The position numbers and the translations under genes were made by a program. A stretch of 9,999 nucleotides of DNA, from NCBI GenBank assembly GCA_029012525.1, contig JAQXMG010000061.1:1-9999 (forward strand). The letters run 5' to 3'. The notes under the pieces were generated by a model. It saw only the letters and a list, made by a program, of their open reading frames with translations. It ran no database searches and had not been told where the DNA came from. Below, piece after piece: positions 1 through 5,862 of this stretch (within the stretch, counting starts at the first letter, position 1; the number at the start of each line of letters is the position of its first letter). This stretch comes from a bacterium. Lineage in GTDB: Bacteria; Bacillota_I; Bacilli_A; RF39; UBA660.

Positions 1-2
1 CT

Positions 3-413
3 GCAAATAGTGTTAGTGAATCTGATATAACTGCAATTGGAAATAGTTTAAAAAATACTTATACAGGAAGTTATAAAGATTACTATAATAGTGGTGTTGA
101 TGTAGCTGTAAATTATGGTAAATCTGAACTTCAAAGCATAAAAGATCAATATAAGAATTTTGATTTTGAAGATTCTGAAGAAGAAATACCAGAAGAAATA
201 ATAGAAGAAGGGGATATTAGTCAAGATGAATTAGATAAACAAGAAGACAATTATAATACTTCTTCTAATGAAGAAACATATGAAGAAATATCAACAGAAG
301 AAGAACTAACTGATGAATTAATAAATGATACAAATACTTATGAAGAAGTAGTTGAAGAATATTTGACTCAAGAAGAATTAGAACAAGAACAAGGATTTGT
401 AAGAGTTAGATAG
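3..413 (+). CDS. C-terminal end of an unidentified protein with a strongly acidic tail (partial, start lies upstream)
   Basis: An open frame of 136 codons enters from the left edge and ends at TAG 411-413, with no start inside the window. I do not recognise the family. The first ~55 visible residues are polar and mixed (ANSVSESDITAIGNSLKNTY, then Tyr- and Asn-rich). The last ~80 are dominated by Glu and Asp, with runs such as EDSEEEIPEEIIEEGD and EEYLTQEELEQEQG, and the protein ends FVRVR. No membrane segment or sorting signal is visible in this part. The tail looks disordered and highly negative; it could be a cytoplasmic tail or a cation-binding or charge-repelling extension, which is inference. 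The next gene starts 15 bases after the stop with its own good ribosome site, so the two are probably co-transcribed. That the frame is coding is fairly secure (no stops, AT-rich codon pattern like the neighbours); the function is unknown. Confidence 0.75.
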   Translation, partial: ANSVSESDITAIGNSLKNTYTGSYKDYYNSGVDVAVNYGKSELQSIKDQYKNFDFEDSEEEIPEEIIEEGDISQDELDKQEDNYNTSSNEETYEEISTEEELTDELINDTNTYEEVVEEYLTQEELEQEQGFVRVR

Positions 414-428
414 TAAGGGGGCAATAAT

Positions 429-2189
429 ATGAATAATGAATACGATGAAATAACAGTAAAAAATGAAAATCCACTTTTAAAAATATTAAAATGGACTTTA
501 TCAATTATTTTAGTTGTTCTATTAATAATTTTAATAATTTGGTTAGTAAAAGGAACATCAAAAAATAATAATGGTTTAGATCCACTATTAAACAGAATAT
601 TTACTGATAATATTAACATTATGAAAGATGCTGCTAAAGATTATTATTCAGTAGATAAAGTTCCTCAAAAAGAAGGAGAAACTTATAAATTAACTTTAAA
701 AGAAATGATTGATTTAAAATTATTATTACCATTAACTGATAAATATGGTGATACTTGTGATGTTAATAAATCATATACTGAAATCACTAAAGTTGGTGAT
801 AAGTATATGTTAAAAGTTAATTTATCTTGTGGAAAAGAAGAAGATCATATAATTGTATATTTAGGATGTTATAATTTCTGTAAGAACTATGTTTGTGAAG
901 TAGAAGATGAGGACAAAGAGGAAGTAGTTATATCTAATCCATCATGTACTTTAAAAGTAGTAAAAGGTACAGGATCAAATGGTAAATATACAAGTGATGT
1001 TGTAATAGGATTTGCAAGTAAAAAAGCAAGTACTGGAGCATCTATTACTGATTATGGTGTAGGATTAAAAGTAAATTATGAAGATTCAATTTATACTGTA
1101 AAATCATATGGTAAAACAAAAGTATATGGTTATGTTAAAGATTCCAATGGTAAAACAGCTGTATGTAATATAACTGTAGAAAAAGTAAAACAAACTCCAG
1201 TTGAAGTTGGAAGCCCATCATGTAGTTTAAAAGTTGTAAGTGGAACTTTAAATAGTAATGGAACTTATAAAAGTGATATAGTGATAGGATTTGATAAAGT
1301 AAACGCTGGAAAAAATGCAACTTTAAAAGGATCTGGTGTTGGAATTACTACAAACTATACAAATAAAACTTTTACAGTAACTGATGAAGGTACAACAAAA
1401 GTATATGGTTATGTTAAAAATTCAAGTGGTAAAACAGCAACATGTAGTATAGAAGTAACAAAAGAAACTAAAGTAGTTAGATATGAATATCTATATGAAA
1501 AAGAATTTGATAATGAATATAGTGAATGGTCTGATTGGTCTGAAAATAAAGTATATACAGAAAATGATAATATCACTTGGGGCCAACAAGAACTTGTATG
1601 GAATGAAAAAAATGGTGCTAAAAAGATAACTAAAACAACATATGAAGTTGATAAAAATAGTCCAATTTGGCAAGTTAAATATGTTAAAATTGGAACTTAT
1701 AATGACTATGTTTGTGATGGATATACATATTTTAGAGATGGCTCTACAAGTACAACATATGAAACAACTGAGTTTGTTTATAGTCATAAATTAACAAATG
1801 TATCAAGTATTCCAAATGATACTGCAACAACAAAATATGAGTTCAAGGGTATTAATTACGCAGTATGTAAAAATACTTGTACTTCAAAACCAGTTTATAT
1901 AGTTGATGTTTATACAAGAAAAGTAACTGCAAAAACAGAAACTGAGGGTGAATTATCTGCAAAATGTAATGTTAAGACAGTAAGTATTCCAGTATATGGA
2001 ACAAAATCAACTTTAATTGGATATAACAAAAATCAAATTGAAACTATAACTTATGAATATTATTATCATACAAAAACTAGAACTTTAATTAAAGAAGCAT
2101 ATACTTCACAAATTTGGTCTACTAGTGAAAATGATAAATATTTACTTAGCCAAGGATATAAATATACAGGTGTAAAAAGGGAAATATAA
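429..2189 (+). CDS. Membrane-anchored surface protein with two tandem Ig-like repeats
   Basis: A 586-residue protein. The start ATG follows TAAGGGGG (414-421) at good spacing. A short charged N-terminus precedes one membrane segment at about residues 21-41 (leucine/isoleucine-rich, ending WLVKG), so most of the protein should lie outside the cell. Residues ~50-156 form a Cys-containing domain (C110, C134, C147, C151, C156). Two homologous ~82-residue repeats follow at 171-252 and 263-345. Each opens with PSC-[TS]-LKVV, has SD[VI]VIGF near the middle and KVYGYVK near the end, and carries a Cys pair 73-74 residues apart (C173/C246, C265/C339) that could form a disulfide. Residues 350-586 are rich in Tyr, Trp and Thr, with a WSDWS motif at 367-371 and YEY motifs near both ends. 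No LPXTG or other wall-sorting signal is visible. A role in adhesion or surface display is inference; no enzymatic motif is seen. A strong terminator follows 6 bases after the stop. Confidence 0.85.
   Translation: MNNEYDEITVKNENPLLKILKWTLSIILVVLLIILIIWLVKGTSKNNNGLDPLLNRIFTDNINIMKDAAKDYYSVDKVPQKEGETYKLTLKEMIDLKLLLPLTDKYGDTCDVNKSYTEITKVGDKYMLKVNLSCGKEEDHIIVYLGCYNFCKNYVCEVEDEDKEEVVISNPSCTLKVVKGTGSNGKYTSDVVIGFASKKASTGASITDYGVGLKVNYEDSIYTVKSYGKTKVYGYVKDSNGKTAVCNITVEKVKQTPVEVGSPSCSLKVVSGTLNSNGTYKSDIVIGFDKVNAGKNATLKGSGVGITTNYTNKTFTVTDEGTTKVYGYVKNSSGKTATCSIEVTKETKVVRYEYLYEKEFDNEYSEWSDWSENKVYTENDNITWGQQELVWNEKNGAKKITKTTYEVDKNSPIWQVKYVKIGTYNDYVCDGYTYFRDGSTSTTYETTEFVYSHKLTNVSSIPNDTATTKYEFKGINYAVCKNTCTSKPVYIVDVYTRKVTAKTETEGELSAKCNVKTVSIPVYGTKSTLIGYNKNQIETITYEYYYHTKTRTLIKEAYTSQIWSTSENDKYLLSQGYKYTGVKREI
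939..1463 (+). repeat. Two tandem Ig-like repeats inside the surface-protein gene
   Basis: Unit 1 spans about 939-1184 (residues 171-252) and unit 2 about 1215-1463 (residues 263-345), joined by a ten-residue linker. Shared landmarks in the same order are PSC, LKVV, YxSD[VI]VIGF, a GVG core, KVYGYVK, SxGKTA and a closing Cys. Some DNA blocks are also nearly identical, for example aaaagtatatggttatgtta in both. Divergence elsewhere is substantial, so this looks like an old duplication rather than an unstable recent one. Confidence 0.8.
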
Positions 2190-2194
2190 AAACC

Positions 2195-2238
2195 AAAACT
2201 ATTAAAGGTTATAAATTAACTTTTAATAGTTTTTTTTT
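2195..2238 (+). terminator. Strong intrinsic terminator after the surface-protein gene
   Basis: Left arm 2195-2210 pairs over 16 bp with 2218-2233, with one G-U pair, around a 7-base loop (ATAAATT). A run of nine T follows at 2230-2238, partly used in the stem. It closes the first transcription unit. Confidence 0.9.
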
Positions 2239-2248
2239 ATTATTTTCT

Positions 2249-2277
2249 TTGTAAATATTACAGTTTTAATGTATACT
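2249..2277 (+). promoter_or_regulatory. Promoter for the HAD phosphatase gene
   Basis: TTGTAA (2249-2254) and TATACT (2272-2277) are 17 bases apart, matching the housekeeping sigma pattern at 4/6 and 5/6. The predicted transcript start (~2284) falls at the ribosome site GGTGGT (2284-2289), so the leader would be only about 10 bases. It lies just after the upstream terminator. Confidence 0.6.
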
Positions 2278-2294
2278 TTAATTGGTGGTAGTTT

Positions 2295-2786
2295 ATGAAA
2301 AATTTATATATAGATTTTGATGGAGTAATTCTTGATACAATAACAATTCTATATGATAAGAAAACTTATATAGGTAAAGATAAGCCATACGAAGAACAAG
2401 AAAAATATTTTAGTAATTATCCTTGGGAAAATATAGTAAAAGATGAAAATATTTTATGTGATAGTATTAATTCTATAAAAAAAATAATTGAAAGTAATAA
2501 ATTTAATCTTGCCATTTTAACTCATGTTAATAGTATGAAAGAAGCAATATTAAAGATTAATTATTTAAAAAAATATTTTGATGATATAACCATAATACCT
2601 TGTCCTAAAAAGATTTCAAAAACAAAAATGGTTCACACTAGAGATTCCATTTTAGTTGATGATTATTCAGGAAATTTAAGGGAATGGGTAAGTGAAGGTG
2701 GAATAGGCGTTAAATTTTCGCAATATGAAGAGTCTTGTGAATTTCCTGTTATAAATAATTTAACAGAATTAATAGATATGTTTTAA
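2295..2786 (+). CDS. HAD-superfamily phosphatase, 5'(3')-deoxyribonucleotidase-like
   Basis: A 163-residue cytosolic protein. HAD motif I is at the very N-terminus, IDFDGVILDT, with nucleophile D7 and acid/base D9. Motif II is probably T76 in AILTH, motif III a lysine among K105/K109/K111, and motif IV VDDYSGN with D122 and D123 for magnesium. The DFDGV(I/V)xD start and short length with a small cap resemble the 5' nucleotidase (deoxy, NT5C-type) subgroup, which removes phosphate from (deoxy)nucleotides. The HAD assignment is clear; the substrate is inference. Start ATG 2295 has GGTGGT upstream at 5-base spacing. The gene stands alone between two promoters and a terminator. Its stop is immediately followed by the murA -35 box, so it could also be read into murA at low level because no terminator separates them. 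Confidence 0.8.
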   Translation: MKNLYIDFDGVILDTITILYDKKTYIGKDKPYEEQEKYFSNYPWENIVKDENILCDSINSIKKIIESNKFNLAILTHVNSMKEAILKINYLKKYFDDITIIPCPKKISKTKMVHTRDSILVDDYSGNLREWVSEGGIGVKFSQYEESCEFPVINNLTELIDMF

Positions 2787-2815
2787 TTGACAGTTAAACG
2801 TAAAAATAATATGAT
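2787..2815 (+). promoter_or_regulatory. Near-consensus promoter for murA
   Basis: TTGACA (2787-2792, a perfect -35 box) and TATGAT (2810-2815, 5/6) are separated by exactly 17 bases. The -35 box begins on the base after the upstream stop codon. Predicted start is near 2822, giving a leader of about 69 bases. Confidence 0.85.
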
Positions 2816-2833
2816 AAAAAAAGAACGTGATAT

Positions 2834-2868
2834 TAGTTTATTTCATATATTACACTAGAAATAAACTA
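2834..2868 (+). promoter_or_regulatory. Hairpin in the murA 5' leader
   Basis: TAGTTTATTTC (2834-2844) pairs perfectly over 11 bp with GAAATAAACTA (2858-2868) around a 13-base loop. No T run follows, so it is not a normal terminator. It sits about 12 bases after the predicted transcript start and 22 bases before the murA ATG, just ahead of GGAAGGAAG (2871-2879). It may protect the mRNA 5' end or bind a regulator; at the DNA level it could be an operator. The role is inference. Confidence 0.5.
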
Positions 2869-2890
2869 TGGGAAGGAAGTATAAAGAGGT

Positions 2891-4147
2891 ATGAAACAAA
2901 TAAAAATTGAAGGAGGCAAAACTCTTTCTGGAACAATTAGAATAAGTGGTGCCAAAAATGCTGCGGTTGCATTAATTCCAGCAGCAATACTTGCAGATGA
3001 TGATGTTACACTTTGTAATATTCCAGAAATCTCTGATATTGATTCTTTAGAAGAAATCTTAAAATACTTAAATGTTGATGTAAAGAGAAATACAGAGTCA
3101 ATGATTATAAATGCTAAAAATATGGAAAATAAAGAAATACCTGAGGAGATAGCCAAAAAATTACGTGCTTCTTATTATTTTATGGGAGCTTTACTTGCAA
3201 GATATAAAAAAGTAGTAATGTATTTTCCAGGAGGATGTAATATTGGGAAAAGACCAATAGACATTCATTTAGAAGGATTTGAAAAATTAGGAGCAACTGT
3301 AAATGCAGTTGGAGATAAATATGAAATAACGGCAGAAAAACTTGTTGGAACAAGTCTTAAATTGCCAGTAGCTAGTGTTGGTGCGACAATTAATCTTATG
3401 ATTGCTGCAACAAAAGCAGAAGGAGTAACAATTATTTCAAATGCTGCCAAAGAACCTGAAATAATTAATGTTGCAGAACTTTTAAATAGTATGGGTGCTA
3501 AAATATCAGGAGCAGGAACAGACACAATAAAAATAACTGGTGTTGAAAACTTATCAAAAGGTTATTCATTTGTAATACCAGATCGTATTGAAGCAGGAAC
3601 TTATATTATAATTGGTTCACTTTTAGGAAAAAATTTGAAAGTAGATAATATTATACCAAGTCATTTGAAAGCTCTAACGGAAAAATTATTAGAGTGTGGT
3701 GCTGATATCAAGATTGAACAGGAATCAATTATTTGTAATAAGAATGATAACTTAAAAAGTAATGATATTATAACTTATTATTATCCAGGTTTTCCAACAG
3801 ACTTACAGCAACCTTTTTCAGTTTTATTAACACAATGTGAAGGAACATCAACTATAGAAGAAAAAATTTGGGAAAATAGATTTATGCACGTTCCTTATTT
3901 AAATAAAATGGGTGCCAAAATAAAGGTTGCAGATAAAAAAGCAATAATAAATGGTAAAACTTCTTTGGTAGGTCAAGAAGTTGTAGCAACAGATTTAAGA
4001 GGAGGAGCTTCTATGATTGTTGCGGGTTTAATTGCAAGTGGAAAAACAACTATAAACGAAGTTGAACATATTTTAAGAGGATATGATGAAATCATTGAAA
4101 AATTATCAAATGTTGGTGCTAAAATAGAAATAGAAGAAATAAAATAG
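2891..4147 (+). CDS. murA: UDP-N-acetylglucosamine 1-carboxyvinyltransferase (MurA)
   Basis: A 418-residue cytosolic enzyme that transfers enolpyruvate from phosphoenolpyruvate to UDP-GlcNAc, the first committed step of peptidoglycan synthesis. Family hallmarks are all present: SGAKNA with K22 and N23; the loop PGGCNIGKRPID with catalytic C116, the fosfomycin target; PTDLQQP with D304; DLRGGAS with D368 and R370; and HILRGYDE with R396. Length is normal for the family and the N-terminus aligns as expected, supporting ATG 2891. The ribosome site is unusual: AGAGGT abuts the ATG directly, and GGAAGGAAG lies 12-20 bases upstream, so either spacing is off the optimum. It has its own near-consensus promoter and a hairpin leader. 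Cys rather than Asp at 116 predicts fosfomycin sensitivity of the enzyme, by family knowledge. Confidence 0.97.
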   Translation: MKQIKIEGGKTLSGTIRISGAKNAAVALIPAAILADDDVTLCNIPEISDIDSLEEILKYLNVDVKRNTESMIINAKNMENKEIPEEIAKKLRASYYFMGALLARYKKVVMYFPGGCNIGKRPIDIHLEGFEKLGATVNAVGDKYEITAEKLVGTSLKLPVASVGATINLMIAATKAEGVTIISNAAKEPEIINVAELLNSMGAKISGAGTDTIKITGVENLSKGYSFVIPDRIEAGTYIIIGSLLGKNLKVDNIIPSHLKALTEKLLECGADIKIEQESIICNKNDNLKSNDIITYYYPGFPTDLQQPFSVLLTQCEGTSTIEEKIWENRFMHVPYLNKMGAKIKVADKKAIINGKTSLVGQEVVATDLRGGASMIVAGLIASGKTTINEVEHILRGYDEIIEKLSNVGAKIEIEEIK

Positions 4148-4169
4148 AGTATAAAGCTCTTTTTATTTT
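4146..4169 (+). terminator. Weak terminator-like hairpin after murA
   Basis: AGAGT (4146-4150) and GCTCT (4156-4160) form a 5-bp stem with one G-U pair and a 5-base loop, followed by TTTTATTTT. It overlaps the murA stop. It is weak enough that some readthrough into the next gene, 11 bases downstream, is likely. Confidence 0.45.
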
Positions 4170-4179
4170 GGTGATATTT

Positions 4180-4749
4180 ATGAAAAAAATTATTTTTTTG
4201 TTAATTCTTTTAGTTTCCATTTTTATAATATATAAAATGTTTAATAATAAAAAAATTGATTTTTTATCTATAGGAGATTATGAGATAACTAATGAAGATC
4301 TAAAAAATATAGATAGTTTTTCATCTATAATTGATGAAGATTCTTTAATATTAAAATTAACAAGTGATATATACAATAATAAAGACAATTTAAAAACAAA
4401 ATTATCTAAATCAGATATATTATTAATAAGTATAGGTGAAACTGATATGAAAAATATAATATATAATAGTAATAATATATTGAATAGTTATAATGAAATA
4501 GATAAATTGTTAGATTCTTATCAAGAACTTTTGAATCAAGTTAAAAAGTATGCTAGAGGTAAAATAATAGTCATGGGTATTTATAATAAAGATATTGATA
4601 ATAGTTTTGTTAAATATTTTAACAACAGTTTAAAATCTATTTTAGATGATGATATTAAATATGTAGATTTTAATAACTATTTAAATAGTTCTAAAACAAA
4701 GAAGGAAATAGTATCTATATATATTAATAATGGATTATTTGATTTATAA
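4180..4749 (+). CDS. Membrane-anchored SGNH/GDSL-fold protein, probably catalytically degenerate
   Basis: I place the start at ATG 4180, because GGTGAT (4170-4175), an excellent match to the 16S rRNA 3' end, sits 4 bases before it. An in-frame TTG at 4168 would put the ribosome site inside the gene. This gives 189 residues. Residues 3-18 are a hydrophobic anchor (IIFLLILLVSIFIIY) after MKK, so the rest lies outside. The body has the SGNH layout: FLSIGDYE at the block I position, SDILLISIGETDM at block III, GKIIVMGIYN as a later strand, and KYVDFNNYL near the end. Active members have GDS in block I, GxND in block III and DxxH near the C-terminus. Here they read GDY, GETD and nothing, so Ser, Asn and His are missing. 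A binding or structural role is inference. No good promoter is seen; it is probably read through from murA. Confidence 0.7.
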   Translation: MKKIIFLLILLVSIFIIYKMFNNKKIDFLSIGDYEITNEDLKNIDSFSSIIDEDSLILKLTSDIYNNKDNLKTKLSKSDILLISIGETDMKNIIYNSNNILNSYNEIDKLLDSYQELLNQVKKYARGKIIVMGIYNKDIDNSFVKYFNNSLKSILDDDIKYVDFNNYLNSSKTKKEIVSIYINNGLFDL

Positions 4750-4768
4750 AAGATAAAAAATCACATAA

Positions 4769-4790
4769 TTATTAACATTTTTGTTAATAA
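4769..4790. repeat. Inverted repeat after the SGNH-like gene
   Basis: TTATTAAC (4769-4776) and GTTAATAA (4783-4790) form a perfect 8-bp stem around ATTTTT. No T run follows on either strand, so it is at best a poor terminator. It lies directly upstream of the rpmE -35 box and could instead be a binding site. Confidence 0.4.
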
Positions 4791-4793
4791 GTC

Positions 4794-4822
4794 TTGCAAA
4801 ACTTATAAAAATTTGATACAAT
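4794..4822 (+). promoter_or_regulatory. Promoter for rpmE
   Basis: TTGCAA (4794-4799, 4/6) and TACAAT (4817-4822, 5/6) are 17 bases apart. Predicted start is near 4829, leaving a leader of about 49 bases that contains the hairpin at 4843-4858. Confidence 0.7.
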
Positions 4823-4828
4823 ACTTAA

Positions 4829-4874
4829 GAAATTTATTATCTATGACAAAGATGTCATGGCGGAAAGGAATTAA
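4829..4874 (+). promoter_or_regulatory. Structured leader of rpmE, candidate ribosomal-protein (L31) autoregulatory element
   Basis: Within the leader, ATGACA (4843-4848) and TGTCAT (4853-4858) form a perfect 6-bp stem closed by the 4-base loop AAGA. GGCGGAAAGGA follows, and its AAAGGA (4864-4869) is the ribosome site. Ribosomal protein genes often carry leaders bound by their own product, and L31 leader motifs have been described in several phyla including Firmicutes. Whether this one belongs to such a class is inference that I cannot test here. Confidence 0.45.
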
Positions 4875-4877
4875 AAA

Positions 4878-5078
4878 ATGAAAAAAGGAATACACAAAGA
4901 ATATAAAGATACAAAATTTATTTGTACTTGTGGTAATGAATTTGTTGCAAAATCACTTAAAGATGAAGTTCATTTAGATATTTGTTCTAAATGCCATCCA
5001 TTTTATACAGGAAAACAAAGTACAAAGAATGCTACTGGTAATGTAGAAAAATTCAATAAGAAATATGGATTAAAATAA
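4878..5078 (+). CDS. rpmE: Large-subunit ribosomal protein L31 (type A, zinc-binding form)
   Basis: A 66-residue basic protein of the 50S subunit. The four zinc-binding cysteines of the C+ form are present: C16 and C18 (ICTCGN) and C36 and C39 (CSKCHPF). The family signature HPFYTGKQ follows, and the protein ends in the usual basic tail (KFNKKYGLK). Length is typical of type A L31. In many Bacillota a zinc-free paralogue replaces this form under zinc starvation; none lies in this window. It is a single-gene unit with its own promoter, leader and terminator, and its start has AAAGGA at 8-base spacing. Confidence 0.97.
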   Translation: MKKGIHKEYKDTKFICTCGNEFVAKSLKDEVHLDICSKCHPFYTGKQSTKNATGNVEKFNKKYGLK

Positions 5079-5100
5079 GAGACAATAGTTTCTTTTTTTT
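5078..5100 (+). terminator. Intrinsic terminator of rpmE
   Basis: AGAGAC (5078-5083) pairs with GTTTCT (5088-5093) around AATA, followed by seven further T to 5100. The stem is short with one G-U pair, but the T run is long. Confidence 0.75.
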
Positions 5101-5111
5101 ATTATTTGTTT

Positions 5112-5117
5112 TATAAT
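5112..5117 (+). promoter_or_regulatory. Candidate -10 box of the rpiB-DUF1146 unit
   Basis: A perfect TATAAT lies 32 bases before the rpiB ATG. The hexamer at the right distance upstream (5089-5094) overlaps the rpmE terminator and matches TTGACA poorly, so the promoter is less certain than the others in the window. GGAG (5138-5141) is the rpiB ribosome site. Confidence 0.45.
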
Positions 5118-5149
5118 AGTACTATATTAAAAAGATTGGAGAAATAATT

Positions 5150-5596
5150 ATGAAAATAGGATTAGTAGCAGATCATCGTGGTTATAAATTAAAAGAAATA
5201 TTGAAATTATATTTACAAGAAAAGGGATATGAGGTAGTTGATTTAGGCACAAATAATTTTGATAGAGTGGATTACCCTTTACTTGCAGAATCTCTTTGCA
5301 AAAAAATTAAAGAAGAAGAAGTAACATATGGTATAGCTATTTGCGGAACAGGAATTGGAATGGCAATTGCTTGTAATAAAGTAAATGGTATTTATTGTGG
5401 AAAGGTAAACTCAATAAAAGAAGCACAATTATGTAAAGAGCATAATAATTGTAATGTAATAGCTTTAAGTGGTAAGATGAATAGCTATAAAGCTAAATTA
5501 ATTGTAAAGAAATTTTTAAAAGAAGAATTTTTTAATGAAGAACCATATACAAGTAGAATAAAACAACTTGAACAAATTGAAAAAAGGAATAAATAA
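5150..5596 (+). CDS. rpiB: RpiB/LacA/LacB-family sugar-phosphate isomerase, likely ribose-5-phosphate isomerase B
   Basis: A 148-residue cytosolic enzyme expected to interconvert ribulose 5-phosphate and ribose 5-phosphate in the pentose phosphate pathway. Visible family features are ADHRGYKLK at residues 7-15 (D8, H9), VDYP at 40-43, the catalytic loop AICGTGIGMAIACNK with C65 and T67, EHNNCNVIALSGK with H98, and the C-terminal RIKQLEQIE with R136. The family usually has GIRA after the catalytic loop; here it is GIYC, so one expected Arg is a Tyr. RpiB is the likeliest member because it stands alone rather than as a LacA/LacB pair and because rpiB lies in this neighbourhood in Bacillus. Substrate remains inference. 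The next gene begins 3 bases after its stop, so the two form an operon. Confidence 0.9.
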   Translation: MKIGLVADHRGYKLKEILKLYLQEKGYEVVDLGTNNFDRVDYPLLAESLCKKIKEEEVTYGIAICGTGIGMAIACNKVNGIYCGKVNSIKEAQLCKEHNNCNVIALSGKMNSYKAKLIVKKFLKEEFFNEEPYTSRIKQLEQIEKRNK

Positions 5597-5599
5597 TCA

Positions 5600-5797
5600 A
5601 TGAATCTAAAAATATATATTTATATTTTAGTAACAGTCTTTGTAATTATAGCGTTTGATTCTATAAATATAAATGTTATTTTTAAAAAAAATAAAGTGTT
5701 TCAAGCTAGATTATTTTACTTTTTACTTGCTTTTTCTATGGTATATTTAATAACAAATTTAATATATGATTTTTCAACACTTATATATTTTAATTAA
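5600..5797 (+). CDS. DUF1146 small integral membrane protein (YwzB-like)
   Basis: A 65-residue protein with two membrane segments, about residues 4-20 and 38-56, separated by a short charged stretch. The signature KKNKVFQARLFYFLLAFS followed by YLITNLIYDF matches my memory of DUF1146, a small conserved Firmicutes membrane family of unknown function that includes B. subtilis YwzB. Members are usually slightly longer (about 70-80 residues). The start has no strong ribosome site at ideal spacing: AGGA (5585-5588) lies 11 bases upstream, inside rpiB, so translation may be coupled to rpiB. In Bacillus the homologue sits between the atp operon and murAA; here it follows rpiB directly. Confidence 0.8.
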   Translation: MNLKIYIYILVTVFVIIAFDSININVIFKKNKVFQARLFYFLLAFSMVYLITNLIYDFSTLIYFN

Positions 5798-5822
5798 ATA
5801 AATATAAATTATTTGAATAAAA

Positions 5823-5854
5823 ACCTCATTAATTGTAAAAACTTTTAATGAGGT
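5823..5854 (+). promoter_or_regulatory. Hairpin that sequesters the ribosome binding site of the SpoIIQ-like gene
   Basis: ACCTCATTAA (5823-5832) pairs perfectly over 10 bp with TTAATGAGGT (5845-5854) around a 12-base loop. The right arm contains the core of the ribosome site TGAGGTGAT, which ends 5 bases before ATG 5863. In mRNA the left arm would therefore act as an anti-ribosome-site strand. No T run follows immediately (GATTTT), so a terminator is less likely but not excluded. A thermosensor, a translational switch or coupling to upstream translation are possible roles, all inferred. Confidence 0.6.
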
Positions 5855-5862
5855 GATTTTAT

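Noticed and set aside
368..619. Minus-strand open frame across the start of the surface-protein gene
   Set aside because: It overlaps two well-supported plus-strand genes, has no ribosome site or recognisable motif, and its hydrophobic composition is simply the antisense of AT-rich coding DNA.
939..1463. The tandem repeats as a CRISPR or satellite array
   Set aside because: There are only two units of about 250 bases, both in frame and preserved at protein level; they are protein domains.
1135..1787. Two minus-strand open frames inside the surface-protein gene
   Set aside because: Both lie wholly inside a long, repeat-structured coding region and show no family motif; they are antisense shadows.
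2866..3525. Two minus-strand open frames opposite murA
   Set aside because: murA is unmistakable here with all catalytic motifs. The antisense frames arise from its Ala-, Gly- and Val-rich codons and have no start signals.
4168..4179. TTG 4168 or GTG 4171 as start of the SGNH-like gene
   Set aside because: GGTGAT (4170-4175) is an ideal ribosome site for ATG 4180, and the upstream codons would sit on it.
4787..4806. 6-bp inverted repeat ATAAGT...ACTTAT around the rpmE -35 box as an operator
   Set aside because: Short AT-rich palindromes are expected by chance at this base composition and it overlaps another inverted repeat; not enough to claim a binding site.
5823..5860. The hairpin before the SpoIIQ-like gene as an intrinsic terminator of the rpiB unit
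   Set aside because: The right arm is followed by GATTTT rather than a T run, and the arm itself is the ribosome site. I kept it as a translational element, though partial termination is not excluded.
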